Source of the DNA: Adiantum capillus-veneris
Lineage: Eukaryota > Streptophyta > Polypodiopsida > Polypodiales > Pteridaceae
Reading direction: 5' to 3'
DNA: 64,000 bases
Assembly: GCA_014529385.2 (NCBI GenBank)
Contig: CM043952.1
Span: 64,998,370 to 65,062,369, forward strand
Below are positions 23,115 to 35,946 of the stretch, in pieces. Below the pieces are notes generated by a model. It was given only the letters and a program-made list of their open reading frames with translations, was not told the DNA's origin and ran no database searches. Both the position numbers and the translations under genes were made by a program. Positions within the stretch are counted from its first letter, which is position 1; the number at the start of each line of letters is the position of its first letter.

Positions 23115-26100
23115 TTATGAATCATCTTCCAAAAGATCCCTCCAAGAAGCGTCATCCAATTCTAAGCCCATGGCTCCTAAATCAATAAAGAGAGAAATAG
23201 AATTTCTGTTTCTAGATGCGTTGGCTTCATCATATTCAAATTTGTCATCCTCCATCTTCTCATCATCATCATCATCATGACAATCATCCTCGCTAAGACT
23301 TGCGGCCACCAGACTTGAATCATCGATCTCCCTCTCCTCTCTCTTCCCCTCGTCCAAAGTAGGAGGTGGAAGAGATGGTCTCCACTTCATTAGTGGCAAA
23401 AATGAACCAAATTTTTGGTTGGTGGATTGTTGGGATATAGATGACCTATAGAAGAGAAGCTCAAAGTGAGTAATATTGGTATAATTAATGTTACAAGCAA
23501 ATAATTATAAAAAAGGTAGTTACTCACCTGCTCACAATTGCATGGAAAAACTAAATTGTCATACCTCCCTGTGTGATGCACACTCGAGTCCACCATGTAG
23601 AGGCCATTCTCATGCCGTCTAGACACATTTTCAAACCACTTGCACTCAAAGATGAAGGTATGAAAGGTTCTAAAATTAACCTTTAGTATCCTTTCAATAG
23701 TTTTATAGTACATGGCTTTATCAACGTCTGTGTCAAAGTTTCCCATGATGCCACAATCCATGGTGGTTACACTCGTTAGTGTGGCACGTACAAAAGTGAC
23801 GACCCTTTGACCACATAGAGTTAAAGGAAAAGCATGATAAAATAGAAAAATATATATGTTATCAATTACAAAGATAAAATCAAGAAAAAACTATACAATA
23901 TGGTTTAGGTAGATGAGTACTCTACCTTTGGTATGCAGCCTTGTGCATATTCCCATTTTTTGTCGGTGATGTCTTCTCCGTGTGCTTTTGCTTTGGTCAT
24001 TCTCTCATGAATCCACTCCACACTAATGAGATCTGGGAAACATGCAAGGTGTCTAGGCACTGGGGGTGCCCTCCTTCCTTGCATTACTTGTTTCCATGCT
24101 TTTGTCTCTTGCAAATGCCTTGCCTTTGCCATTGTCCACAAGTCCACCCTTTGGTCATAACCTTTGCATTGAGAATACAAAATTTATTGACCACTCAGGA
24201 TAGATTCATATCCATGTTAAATAACTTTCCCTTTCCACTTGGCAAGTGTGAAGTCATCATTGCATCCTCCTCATCTGACCACATGTGATGCATTGAAGGA
24301 TCAACTCGTGTCAAACACTCTGAGATGTAAACAAATGCCTCTTGCACAATCCACCCTTCCACCATACATGCCTCTGGTTGAGACCGTAGCCGCACAAAAT
24401 CTTTGAGAGTCTTTAAAAATCTCTTTAAAAAGAACATCCATCGTGCGTGCACTACTGCACATATAGCAATCTCCTCAACCACGTGAACCAGGAAGTGGAT
24501 TTGAATAAGAAGAACCGGTCGAGGAAATGCATCCTCAATGGCACACGTAGTTTCTGCTGCAAGTGTTTGAGCATCAGGGATAGCATCTATTTCAATTTCC
24601 TTGGAGCTCACAAATCTACAAGAAAACACACAAGAATACACTTAGTGCTAGTTGAGGTTATTGTGTACATAAAAAAGTGTAAATGAGTGGATTCTTGTGG
24701 TGTACCTTACTAGCTCTCCAAGTTTAAAAATAGCATCCTTGACTTTCTTGTCCGTGCGTATGCACATACTCACCGGAAAAATGAACTACAATGTAAAATA
24801 GAGGAAGGGAAAGTGAGAGAAACTCATACACACAAATCATATGTGTCCTAAAAAAAAAACAATAGAGAGATTAGAGAAAGGGATATTACATGGAGCATCT
24901 TGTGCCAATCATGGGAATTCAACCCATACAATTGAACGCTTCCACCTTTCTTTTCTTTTGTCAAAGCTCCCTTTAGCGACCTCATGTATCCTATTGGTGT
25001 GCAAATAGACGCAATGGTACCCTTCACTTGGTCCAATTCTTCTTTGGCTAGCATCCATGGCGCTTTAAGCACAATCTTCCCATTGGGGGCACGGCGTGGA
25101 GTAGCGGAGACGGGGAGACGGACCCTCAAATCCTCCCTCACCCCCAATGAGTCCTTCTTGCAATAATGTGGTCCCACAAGGTGTGGGCTACATTCTTGAA
25201 TATATGCACGGGATCCAAGAGGTGTTGTATTTTTAAGTCCTTCCAATATGGAAGCCTTAAAATAATGGAATACCTTGACATACCTTTTGGTGGAGTACTT
25301 GGAGCCGGATTGTTGTTGTAGTGCTCTTCCACAATAGTTTTCCAATTTACCATCATGAGACCTGGTATTCGGCCTCTCTGTCACCAATGATACCAGAAAT
25401 CTCTCCACGCCCAGGATAGTCGTGCATAGTCCACATAAGGATTCCCCTCACAATGGATTCTCTCCCCTCTTTGCAAGTGATACATCTACAACATGGATGC
25501 CTCTCCATAACTTCTCCAACTCCTCAATGAGGGGCTCGAGGTAGACATCAATATTTTCCACTTTGTACTTCCCTGGCACAAGCTAGGAAAGAAGTATATT
25601 GCTCTTCTTGGTTGTCTCCCATGGTGGAATATTGTAGTTGATGATCACCACAGGCCAAGTGCTCCATGAAGTAGACTTAGTGCCAAAGGGTTTGACACCA
25701 TCACTTGCTAAACCAAGACTCAAGTGTTGAGGCTCCAACCCAAACTCTAGCCATTGATTTTTGATGTGCTTGCATGCAAGTAAATCGGCAGGCACACACA
25801 TCATTCCATCATTTGAGTGGTGGTTGGCATGCCACATGAGAAGCTCCACGATAGACCTTCTTTTAAACATGTGTTGAATGCAAGGAATTAATAGAAAATG
25901 TCTCAATACCTTGCGAGGTAGGTGCACCCCGCTCACTCCAGTCTTGTAGTGTGATTCCCCACACACAGGACATGAGGTAGCATGTGTGTGCTCATTGCGG
26001 TATAGTATGCAATCATTGATACACGCGTGGGAGCGCTCATACTCCATGACAAGTACAGTGACATACGATCTAGCTCTCAGTGATACAAAGGCATGTGGTG

Positions 26101-26850
26101 ATCTTTTGGCAACATTTTACCCATCAAACTACAACAAACAAGCGTATTAATACAAATGCAAGGAGGCACTATGAAGCAAGAGAGATATATTAAAAGACAT
26201 ATAACAAATTTACCCAAGGAGTGCATCGACACTTGCATTGCTTTAACCAAATTTCACTTGCAAGTTGAGGACTTAAAACAATGCCCAAAGCACTGAGTAC
26301 TATGCACCATCGTAAAGAGGTGTTCGAGCACTCATCAGCAATTTGTCCTTCGTTGTCCTTTCCTGTTGAGTGCATGGCTAACAATCCTCCTCGTACACGT
26401 TGCATTCATGAGCCAGTACCTCATCACACATGTCAAACATTTGTTCATCCTCTACCTCAAAGTGCTCCTGAGATGCCAAAGGAGCTGTTGAAGTAGAGCT
26501 AGTGGGAGGGTCCCCATGCGCCATGCCTAACTACCAATAGCACTTGTCTCTGTTGTTCGGCCTTGCGCACCGGTGCACCACCATCGTACACAGACCAATG
26601 GGCAACTCCTCAAGCGAGGGGTGAGTGGCGTTCTCATCTCTCTGAGCGTTTTTTCAACAACTCCAAAGCCCTTCATTCTCCAAGTGCTTTCCAAAGAAAT
26701 GTGCCTCAAGCGAGGGATTGCCCTCTTGCACTTAGCACAAGGACAAGCAAGTTTGTCCTTGAGCCACCGATCACGTTTAGGATCGTTTGGAGGGCAATGA
26801 ACATCCCAGCCGTCCTGCACATACGCAAAAGAGAGATTATAATTCAAAAA
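23115..26850 (-). pseudogene. CACTA (En/Spm) transposase, multi-domain remnant
   Basis: Blocks in transcript order on the minus strand: the transposase-associated N-terminal domain (DGWDVHCPPNDPKRDRWL and ACPCAKCKR, 26850-26700); TNP2 (26047-25583) with NDCILYRNEH, SCPVCGESHYK, LSLGLASDGVKPFG and WPVVIINYNIPPW; after a TAG near 25580, IDVYLEPLIEELEKLW; a region with LKAPWMLAKEELDQVKG and LYGLNSHDWHKMLH (25408-24848); DUF4218 (24641-24195) with HVVEEIAICAVVHARWMFFL and FVRLRSQPEA; a linker (24180-23905); DUF4216 (23761-23530) with YYKTIERILKVNFR and FECKWFENV; and an acidic tail (23445-23115). An intron with consensus ends fits 23446-23527. Stops in TNP2 mean it cannot make a full transposase. 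Terminal CACTA repeats were not found. Confidence 0.88.
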
Positions 26851-27357
26851 TTTTAAATTTAACCATATGTGTCCTAAAAAATAAACAATTGATTAGAGAA
26901 AATAGTGAAATATATTTCAATAAAAAGAGAGGAATGACTAAAATACAGAGAGAATAAAGTGCAACATTTGAGTGCTAATGTTTTTAAATAAAGTGTAATC
27001 GGTACTTATATTAAATGGCTTAATTTTTAATTGCAAATGGTACAAAAGGATTAAAAAACTCATATAGAAAACATCTAAAAATGCTACAAATAAACATATG
27101 TTAATTATTTTAGTACATGCTAGTATAAAATATTCAATAGGAAAAAAATTTAAAAAGAAAAGAATCATTAAAAAAATCAAAAGGCTATGTATGAAATTAT
27201 GTCTATCTAAGGGTAGAGGGGGGTGGTTTTTACCCCCCCCCCCGCCTTACCTTGGATATGTTTGGAATGACATTACGGGGTAATAGGCACAGTAATATCC
27301 GTGGTAATCAACTAGCACCTAAAAAAGAAAGAAGGGCAGAGTACTAGCTAGTCTTGA
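26851..27357. other. AT-rich spacer with a C homopolymer
   Basis: No gene seen. A run of about 12 C lies near 27233-27243. The boundary between the CACTA remnant and the following Gypsy LTR is somewhere in this stretch. Confidence 0.4.
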
Positions 27358-27760
27358 AGGAACACAAAGAATTGTATTGTACAATGTCTCTCTTGATGGG
27401 AGAAACCATAATACAAAGCCTTTTGGAGGGGGGACCGGCTCCATGCAAATCCGGTCCTCAACTGTTGTCAATAGCTTAATTTCTCTCTCTTTTGAAAGTA
27501 TTGTCGATGCTATCTAACTAGGTGTTATGCTTTTTGTTGCTCTCTCCACCCAAGCACTCTTGTAATTCTCATTAGGAATCTATTCTAATGAAATGCCCAC
27601 TATGTTCATGCTAATTTCCGCTACACATAAGTTATTAGGCCATTAAATGTTACACTAATTCCAACACAATTATGTTCACCCGCTATGCTCACAAAGTAAT
27701 ATCACAAAAGTACTCTCTCTAATTTCCGCGACTCTCAAGTTAATAGGCCATTTCATTACA
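27358..27760 (+). repeat. Gypsy 5' LTR (3' portion)
   Basis: Homologous to 34038-34324 from aaggaacacaaag to the end ccatttcattaca, and directly followed by a primer-binding site. It carries about 115 extra bases (near 27535-27655) absent from the right copy. Upstream of 27358 similarity stops, so the left LTR is truncated or replaced. Confidence 0.8.
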
Positions 27761-27761
27761 T

Positions 27762-27773
27762 TGGTATCAGAGC
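27762..27773 (+). other. primer-binding site of Gypsy element
   Basis: tggtatcagagc, a perfect initiator-Met-tRNA complement, lies one base after the LTR. Confidence 0.9.
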
Positions 27774-28068
27774 ATTTGGTTTCTCTTTTATTGCTTAAGA
27801 AGAGAGGTCCTTAAGTAGCCTATAGATGGTTGATTTTGTTAATTATATTGGGGTAAGTGGAATCGGGATCTATTATCGGTTTTGTTGAGCCCACTATGTG
27901 GGATATGGTGCACACGTCAAGAGCTTTGGTCTTAATAATGGAGTTTTTTAAGACTTGCCTACAGCTTTACCATTATTGAGCCATAAGAAGTCTCAAAGGA
28001 CCTAGCCCTTAGCAACTCTGCTATGTTAGACCTACTCCACTATAAGTACGTACACAAATTTTGTTAAC

Positions 28069-29372
28069 ATGGCTGACAATAACCAAGAGAGTAGAATGAA
28101 CATTGATAGCTTTGATTTTTCACATGAAGGTGCTATTGTGATTTATCTCGTAATTAGGTTGCAGCAAGCTATGGGCAACCTTGCTTTGCAAGCCGAAGTT
28201 ACTTAACAACTTCGCCCTTATGGAATTTCCCTTCCTCTCCAAGAGGAGAGAGAGCTTAGGAGGCCTATTGAAGAGACCCCCAAAAGAAGACTCTCTCCCA
28301 TACGAGAGGAGGAATCCAAAGAGCAAGAAAGCAATGAAACTTTAAGTTCCTCTGAAGATGTGGCTCCACAAAGACGGCAGTCTAGATGATCGCCAACTCC
28401 TCCCAAGAGGAAAAGATCAACACACATTCCTTCTCCTTGTCACTCCAAAAGGGAAGAGAAGAAACAAAGGAAGGAAAGGACTAGAAAGAGGTCACCCTCT
28501 TCTCCTTCTTCTTCACCTTCCTCCTCTTCTGACGAAAGTTATGGCTATTCTCCTAAAGAATACGGGAGGGGAGGACATCGCAAATCCTACCTTGCATGGC
28601 GAAGATCACAAAAGCTAAAGAAGTTCAAAGAGGGAGGAAAGAGTATCTCTTTTCTCACCTATGATGGCACCTTTGGTGCCACCAACAAAGTGTTGGCCTT
28701 CATTCGGCAATTTGATGCGGCCTTTGGAGACGAGGGCTTCACACAGTCCTCCAAGCTACACCATGTAGCTATGCACTTTCAAAAATCAGCTCGTCAATGG
28801 TGGGCTAGCCTTCGTGGCAATGGTGAAGCCCCAAATACATGGAAAACTCTACAAGTTTCCATCATGAATCAATTCCTTGAAAGCGATGCAAAGGACAAAG
28901 TGCTTACCAATTGGTGCAGCTTGAAGCTTCTCTCTCATGAGTCTATCCACAAGTATGTAAACAAGTTTTGGGATTTACATCTCAAGGCTGTTGTCTTTTA
29001 AAAGATAGACTTTGTTGAGGGGATTACTTGAAGAGATGGCCGAATACATCAACTCTCAATGGCGTGGTTCTATCACCGAAGTAATCCATCCCACCATGGT
29101 TGCTTCACGCATCAATTTCCATCAAGGGGCTAGACGAAATGTCAAGCCCATGGAAAACAAAGACAAAAATGATGCAAAGGGGAAAGCCAATGCTCAAAAT
29201 TCTTCCCAAGGCAATTCCAACAACATCACCAACAATCAGTCCAAGGAGAAGGGAGTTTACAAAGGCAAAAACAAACTCTCTCTTTAAGAGCTTGAAGCTT
29301 TTTGCACAAGGACCATAAGTGTTTCAAGTGTGGGAAGCAAGGACATGGCTATCGTTCTTGCCCCAAGAAGAA
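28069..29372 (+). pseudogene. Gypsy gag with zinc knuckle
   Basis: Starts MADNNQESRMNIDSFDF and has stops near 28204 and 28388. It contains an Arg/Ser/Pro-rich stretch (about 28380-28560) and the retrotransposon gag domain ISFLTYDGTFGATNKVLAF, then QSSKLHHVAMHFQKSARQWW to NQFLESDAKDKVL (28640-29000). After a frameshift near 29000 an Asn/Lys-rich tail follows. A CCHC knuckle, CFKCGKQGHGYRSC, is at 29320-29361. Gag forms the particle and binds RNA; this copy is broken. Confidence 0.88.
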
Positions 29373-29479
29373 TGCTCGCAATGAGACTCCTAGGGCTTCC
29401 ACCATCGAAGATTCAAAAGAGTATGTTCATTGCAAAGGATAATCACTTTCCTATGCTTGGGGATAGGTAAGAGAGCATG

Positions 29480-30074
29480 ATGCCTTCATCTTGTTTGACC
29501 TTGGCTCTACTCACAACTTCATACCAAGCTGGGCATTCAAGCTTTTGGGATGGGAGATATGGTCATGGCTGACATAGCTTTCAAGGGACAACAAGCCTCT
29601 GTTACTCCCTTGATTGGGAAGTTGAGGCTTCATGTTCAAAGCTATGTCGACAAAGAAGACTTTTTCATCTCTCCTCTTCAACATGAGGATGATATCCTAG
29701 GGGCACCATGGTTTGATTGCATGGCTTCCAATATGAAGTTCCCTGAAAGGAGAATCTACTTCACCTATAGGGGAAAGAACATGTATATAGATGCTAGTGA
29801 GCGTGGTCGCACTATTCCACTTGTAAATCCTCCTGCTTTTGGTAAATCAATGAAGAGCTCAGTTTCTACAGACATGATTTTTGTCAAAGAGTCTCTAAAA
29901 GACTCTAGTGTTTCATCAAATGTAAATGATAGGAATCAAGAAGAGTTAGACTCGTCTAATTTTCTAAAAGGATTCCAAGATGTGTTCATCAATGATATCC
30001 CTATGGACTTACCTCCAAACAAGGGGATGATGACCATCGCATTGAGCTCCTCTTCCAGGAAGCTCACCGCCTAA
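29480..30074 (+). pseudogene. Gypsy aspartic protease region
   Basis: FILFDLGSTHNFI at about 29489-29527 corresponds to the D-T/S-G protease active site, with Leu in place of Thr/Ser. The 29550-30074 ORF contains HEDDILGAPWFDCMASNMKF, the second conserved protease block (LGxxWL), and then the linker to RT. Confidence 0.75.
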
Positions 30075-30184
30075 CAAGCCTCCTTATCGAGTCTCTCAAG
30101 CTCAACAAGAGGAGATCACGAGGCAAGTATAGGAATTGGTAGACAAAGGTATGGTGAGGCCTAGTTACTCTCCTTTTGTTCTCC

Positions 30185-31288
30185 AGTCCTTTTAGTGCAA
30201 AAGAAAGATGGTACATACCGTATGTGTGTGGACTATCGAGCACTAAACCATATCACTATCAAAAACACATTTCCCGTGCCTCGGGTAGAAGATCTGTTTG
30301 ATAAGCTACAAGGCTCTACCTACTTTAGTAGGATTGATCTTGAAAGTGGCTATCATCAAATAAGGATAGTGGATGAAGATATCCTAAAGATCGCGTTTCG
30401 CAGAATGTTTGGTCTTTATGAATATCTAGTTATGCCTTTTGGCTTGACTAATGCACCAGCTACGTCAATCGTCTAATGGAGAAAATTTTTAGACCTTACC
30501 ACAAATTCACTGGAGTGTTCTTTGATGATATCATCATCTACTCCAAGTCTTTGGAGGAACATAAGCAACATCTCCAAGTGATTTTTCAAGGATTGAGGGA
30601 GAACAAGCGTTTTCTCAACAAGAAAAGAGAAATTTTCCTTCAAGAAATTCAATACCTAGGTCATATTATCTCTCAAGATGGTTTCCGTATGGATCCATCG
30701 AATTTAGAGGTAATAAAAGCATGGCCTAATCCAAGGAATCTACATGAGCTAAGAAGCTTTATTGGTATGTGCACATACTATAGACGCTTCATAGCAAACT
30801 CAAATAGCATGACCACTACATGACTTAACTAAGAAGAACGTTAAGTATGTATGGACTGCTAAGGAGCAAAATGCTTTTGATAAGCTCAAAGAAAAGCTTA
30901 TTTCCCAACCAGTCCTCATGCTTCCGGATCTCTCAAAGCCATTTGAGGTCGAAAGTGATGCTTGTGGTGATTGCGTTGGAGCAGTTTTGCTTCAAGAAGG
31001 GCATGCCATAGCATATGAGAGCCGAAGGCTCAAAACCGATGAACGAGTCTTGGGCATTTATGAGAAAGAGCTTTTAGTTGTTCTACGTTCCCTAGACACA
31101 TGGAAGCACTACCTATTGGGGACTCCATTTATTCCGAACTGACCAACAAAAAGTCTCAAGTATCTCATGACGCAAACCAAGCTTTCCGACAAACAAATGA
31201 GGTGGGCAAATTTTCTTTCGCAATTCAATTTCATATTGCTCACATAGCTAATAAGCACAATCAAGTGGCCGATGCACTTTCACGATGA
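30185..31288 (+). pseudogene. Gypsy reverse transcriptase and RNase H
   Basis: RT blocks in order: [50 protein letters not shown] (TAA at 30474-30476, then a frame change), FFDDIIIYSKS, YLGHIISQDG and RSFIGMCTYYRRFI. The catalytic box is FFDD rather than the usual YxDD. RNase H follows with PFEVESDACGDCVGAVLLQ, the DEDD-type start, EKELLVVLRSLDTWKHYL, a frameshift near 31140, and NKHNQVADALSR. Multiple lesions make it non-coding. Confidence 0.9.
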
Positions 31289-31399
31289 ACAAAATTTAAT
31301 GCGGTGTCTATAGCTACTCACAATGATCTATCCTCTATGATAGATGAGTATGCTATGGACCCTGACTTTAGAGACATAATGTCAGCCCTTGCTTTGGGG

Positions 31400-32329
31400 A
31401 AGAAAGCCATTCACCTTGCAGGATGGTTATCTTTTCCATGGAAATAGGCTATGTGTTACCCATTCCCTTTGTGAGAAAGTTATGTATGAATCCCATGTTC
31501 CTCCCTATGCAGGGCATAGAGGTATTCAACCTACTCTTCAAGGAGTAGAGACATATTTCTATGGCCTACCAAATGGATAGTATGCCAAAAGACCAAGTAT
31601 GATAGAGGGAAGCAACCTGGATTACTCCAGCCATTGCCAATCCCAAATTCACCATGGGAGAGTATATCCATGGATTTCATCTTTGGATTGCCCAAGTCTA
31701 TCCATGGGAATACGAGAATATGGACAATAGTCGACAGGTTTAGCAAGCAAGCACACTTTATTCCTATCAAAAAGACTATTAAGGCACACCAAATGGCAGC
31801 TCTCTTCATATCTTAGATTTTCAAACACCATGGATTACCAACATCCACCGTGTCAGATAGAGATCCTAGAATGACCAGTAATTTTTGGAAAGGTCTCTTT
31901 GAAAATGTAGGAACAAGATTGAATTTCTCTTCGGCCTATCACCCACAAACGGATGGCCAAAGTGAGATAGCCAATCTTACAATACTCGATCTACTAAACA
32001 CTTATGTTATAGAAGTAGATCAACGCTCACAATGGGAAAAGTACTCACCTCTTGTAGAGTATGATTACAATAATACTGTACATACTTCTACAGGAAAAGC
32101 ACCTTTTGAGATCATTGAGGGAGGACCTAAAAGTCCCTTGCTACTCAAAGTACATGGGAAGATCTTCTCTAATGATGAGTATAGCCATGACCTACAAGAA
32201 TCTTTTCAAAACATTAAGGAGGCTATATCCATCTCTCAACACACGCAAAAAGTTGTTACTGATAAGCACAAAAGGGCCTTAATGTTCAAAGAAAATGATT
32301 GGGTCTTGCTTAAGTTTCCTAAGGCTTGA
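31400..32329 (+). pseudogene. Gypsy integrase
   Basis: The HHCC part is decayed (HVPPYAGHRGIQPTL near 31490-31540). The core holds the acidic triad: SMDFIFGLP, VSDRDPRMTS and the Glu in GQSEIANLTI. The tail has VEYDYNNTVHTSTGKAPFEI and KHKRALMFKENDWVLLKF. An in-frame stop lies at 31814-31816. Integrase inserts the cDNA; this one is interrupted. Confidence 0.88.
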
Positions 32330-32594
32330 TTGAGGCAAACCACGGGCAAAATTCATACGGGCCATCAAAAGTATTATGCTAAGCTAGCAAAAAGATACTA
32401 TGGTCCTTTCCAAATTTTGAAGCCTATCAACAAGACGGCCTACCAACTCAAGTTTCCCAACCATTAGCTCATACACAATGCTTTTCATGTGAGCCTACTC
32501 AAGCCCTACAAAGGGAGCCACCAAGTGAATCAATTATTGAAGACCCTCCCAAATTTGAAGACAAAGAAGAGGTGCTACAACCCGAAGCTATCCT

Positions 32595-32751
32595 TCACCA
32601 TGAAGACAAGGTACTGCGACATGGTAAGATTATCCGATGGTATCTTATTAAGTTCAAAAATTATCCTTTTGAAGATGCTAGATGGATGCAAGGAATACAG
32701 CTTAAGGATAGTATGAACCTTGTCAATGCTTACAATGCTACATTAGAGTAA
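32595..32751 (+). pseudogene. Gypsy chromodomain
   Basis: The frame reads RWYLIKFKNYPFEDARWMQG and ends in a stop at about 32751. The pattern yLIKFkxYpxxxAxW is the chromodomain fused to integrase in chromoviruses, which guides insertion to modified chromatin. This places the element among chromodomain Ty3/Gypsy elements. Confidence 0.75.
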
Positions 32752-33027
32752 GCAAATGTAGAAATTTCTTTTAAATGACCCATGTTTTTGTCTTATAACA
32801 CTAGTTCTTTTTTTAAAATTGTGCACAATTTAAATAGTATGCATGCTTAGAATATTGTTTGTAATGACGACTTCTCTCAAACACCAAGTAGAATTTGTCA
32901 CTCACTTTGGGAGAATGAAATGGACTAAAGAGCAGACATGCTTGTGACATCTATGTCTCCCAAGCACCAAATGGATTAGTCATCCATCTTGGAAAGATGT
33001 TGTAGGATAAAAAGGGATCCTCTACTT

Positions 33028-33160
33028 AAGGTGCTTGTCGTGCTTGATGACTACGGTGCTTGAGGTGCATGATGACTGAGATGCTTGAGGTGCTTGATGA
33101 TTGAGATGCTCGAGGTGCTTGTCATGCTTGAGATGCTAGGACTGTACTTGAGGTGATAAC
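33028..33160 (+). repeat. imperfect tandem repeat (gatgcttgaggtgcttgatga)
   Basis: Four to five imperfect units of roughly 30 bp built on gatgcttgaggtgcttgatga, between the chromodomain and the 3' LTR. Confidence 0.75.
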
Positions 33161-34037
33161 CCGTCCCAAGCTTGAGGGGCTTAAGGACCAAGCTTGTGGT
33201 GAGAACTAAGCCCAAGGTTGAGGGACTTGAGGTGGCACAAAATTCAAATCTAATCCCTACAAGGAGGGGGCGAGCCCTACAAGAGGGGGGATGAGAGAGA
33301 AAACACACACACACTCACACAAGGCATGCTTGGTACAAAGAAAGCAAAAGGGACACTTGTCAAGTTTCTCCTCATGGTGTACCTGAAGCCTATTGGTTGG
33401 CCACCCAAGGGGTCCAATGATAAATTAGAAGATTTAATTATTATTTTTTTACATTTATCGAGTCCTCTTTCTCAAAGGGGAAAGGGGGACACTTGTCCCA
33501 ATGCTACCCTTGTTACTTGATTTACCTCCTGCTTGTGATTGGCTAGGCATGGAGGGGTCCAATGAGCTTCAAGCATGATCTACAAGGGGGGTTGACCAAG
33601 GAATCTAGGGGCTTGCTTAGGGGGTATACTCTCCCACACACACTCTCACTGTGTGAAGTGCAAAGTGCAAGAGCTCCCTCTCCTTCTCCAAGCAAGTAGA
33701 GAGGTTGAGAGCCTATACCAACACTCTTGGTTATGGAGTGCAAATCCAACCAAGAGCCATGCTTCAATGCTTAAGCTTGTCATCTTCTCCATCTTCATTA
33801 CTATGCTATTATGTATGCTAGCAAGAAGAGTGATGATAAGTGAGGAACTAATTATTTCTCTTATGAAATGTTTGTCCTTTCTCTTCCCTACCCTCAGTCC
33901 TTGCTAGCTCTCTCCACCTTCGAAGGTGTTTGAGGTCTTGGGACTGAGGCTTGGGATAGTTAAAGCTTTCCTCAAAGTTTATGTTATGCTCGTGATGCAT
34001 GAAGCTTTCCATCTTCATTGCATTGTCTAGGTCATAA

Positions 34038-34324
34038 GGAACACAAAGCTTGTATTGTTGTAACAAGTCTCTCTTGATGGGAGAAATCATAATACAAATG
34101 CCTATTGGAGGGGGGACCGGCTCCACATAAATCCGGTCCTCAAATGTTGTCAAGTTCTCTAAATTCTCTCTCTTGCAAAAGTATTGTTCATGCCAAGTTA
34201 ACTAAATGCTATGCTTATGTTGCTACCATCAATTATGTTCACCCGCTATGCTCACAAAGTAATTTCACAAAAGTACTCTCTCTAATTTCCGCTACTTTCA
34301 AGTTAATATGCCAATTCCATTACA
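34038..34324 (+). repeat. Gypsy 3' LTR (3' portion)
   Basis: Matches 27358-27760 and ends ccaattccattaca. The true LTR start may lie upstream, for example after the purine run at about 33278-33290; the left copy does not extend that far, so the boundary cannot be fixed. Confidence 0.75.
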
Positions 34325-34371
34325 ATTTCTATTATGCACAATATAATAAATATGTAGACAAACCCATTGTG

Positions 34372-34640
34372 AATCAAAATATACGTATGCTCAACCACTT
34401 GTCACTCTAAATCATTTGACCACACCAAAAGTCCATTTGAATCAAAATATATGTATGCTTAACCACTTGTTGCTGTAAATTCTTTGACCACACCAAATAG
34501 AACGTTTAATTGTGAAGCAATATTTCTATTATACAAAATGTAATACATATGTGAATAAATATTTTTTGAATCAAAATTTAAGTATGATCAATAACTTGTT
34601 ACTCTAAATTCTCTAACCACACCAAATAAACCTCTTAAAG
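34372..34640. repeat. imperfect ~67-bp repeats in AT-rich DNA
   Basis: At least three related copies of a stretch starting tgaatcaaaatatacgtatg and containing aaccacttgt and ttgaccacaccaaa, near 34372, 34438 and 34567. No coding content. Confidence 0.65.
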
Positions 34641-35429
34641 TGTTTGACCATACAAAATGTAGTTCACGAGTTGTTATGATAGGTATAAGTTACTATCTAA
34701 TAACTCATGCCAAATTAGTTGATCATACAAAATAAATTTTCTAAATTAGTTTACCACATCATCTCCATTTGGTGGGATATTATAAAAAGTATAGGTTACT
34801 ATCTAATTAATCATGCCAAACATAAGAACACACACACAAGCTTAGATTGAAAAACATCACCATAATAGAATAAACATACAGAATCTCAAGTCAATTGACA
34901 TAGCAAATAAAACTATTTAGACACCACAATATAGTATGTCAAACTTTAGCATCAACCATAATGTCTAGAACTAGAAGTAATCCCAAATCAAACCATAATG
35001 CCGAATACAAAATCTTAGTTCTTAAACATCACTTATTTCAATGCCATCAACAAATACTGATTCCATCTTCTCTTTTGTACCAAATCCTTATTAAAATGAC
35101 CACTTGTACTAACCATAAATCGTGCCATGTCTACAATTTCTAAGGTTGTACCTTAGCTATGTAGCAAAGCAACAAAGAAAACATGGAGAGGGTTTGAAAT
35201 AGCACTTATCAATCTATGTGAACCTAAAATTTAAGTCTTCATTTCCTCATCCTCCATTGCTGAATAGGAAGAGGAAGCTCCCATCTCAACAAAGTAAGAG
35301 GCTATCAAAGGACAAAGATGCATATCAACAAAAGAATGATCTTGCTCAATTGCGAGATCAATGAATCATTGTGGAGCAACCATTGCAATAGCCAAAAGGA
35401 CCAGGAAAATACTATGAGGGACCTGAAAA
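34641..35429. other. no recognisable gene
   Basis: AT-rich DNA with short direct repeats of ataggttactatctaat near 34680 and 34790. Nothing else is supported. Confidence 0.4.
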
Positions 35430-35750
35430 TGCCAAACAAATTGACCTAGCATATCAGGGAGAACATTTGAAACCAACATACATAGCTACAGAGATCTATC
35501 GCAATAAGATGAAGAAATTCTCATTCGAATGTTATAGGAGTATATGGATGTTTTTGCCTGGTCCTATAAAGATCTCAAGGAGTGGATCCTAAAATTTGTC
35601 ACCATACTATCCCTATGAGAGATGACACTACACATAAAATGGCATCTGCTATGAAATGGGAAATTGTTCTTTACAGGGTCATGCCCTTTGGACTGACCAA
35701 TGCACCGGAAACATTCCAACAACTCACCTCCTTGTATGTAAACAAGTCAA
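35430..35750 (+). pseudogene. Gypsy RT fragment
   Basis: The plus strand contains DVFAWSYKDL-like sequence near 35547-35580, then GVDPKICHHTIPMRDD and [18 protein letters not shown] (35667-35720). These are the N-terminal RT blocks of a Gypsy element different from the chromovirus to the left. It is cut at 35751 by an LTR. Confidence 0.75.
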
Positions 35751-35932
35751 TGTAAGGGTCATGCCATATTGGCCAGGCACCAAGCACTCTTCGTCTGTAT
35801 TCTCTAACCTTATTCTTTAATATATAAAGCAATAAGGAGTAGTGGCGTATTATCCACTCCAGCTTCATCCACACAGAGCGTACACTTTTGCACACACACT
35901 CCTAAACTCGCATGCATCCGCTCAGCCTCACA
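35751..35932 (+). repeat. Copia element 3, 5' LTR (about 182 bp)
   Basis: Starts TGTAAGGGTCATGCC and ends GCTCAGCCTCACA just before a primer-binding site. It contains a TATA-like ttaatatataaagc at about 35818. No matching 3' LTR was found. Confidence 0.7.
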
Positions 35933-35934
35933 AG

Positions 35935-35946
35935 TGGTATCAGAGC
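35935..35946 (+). other. primer-binding site of Copia element 3
   Basis: tggtatcagagc, a perfect initiator-Met-tRNA complement, lies two bases after the LTR. Confidence 0.88.

Noticed and set aside
23043-27300. CACTA terminal inverted repeats and 3-bp target duplication
   Set aside because: No matching CACTA/TAGTG ends were found near the transposase; the left end may be disturbed by the Copia insertion.
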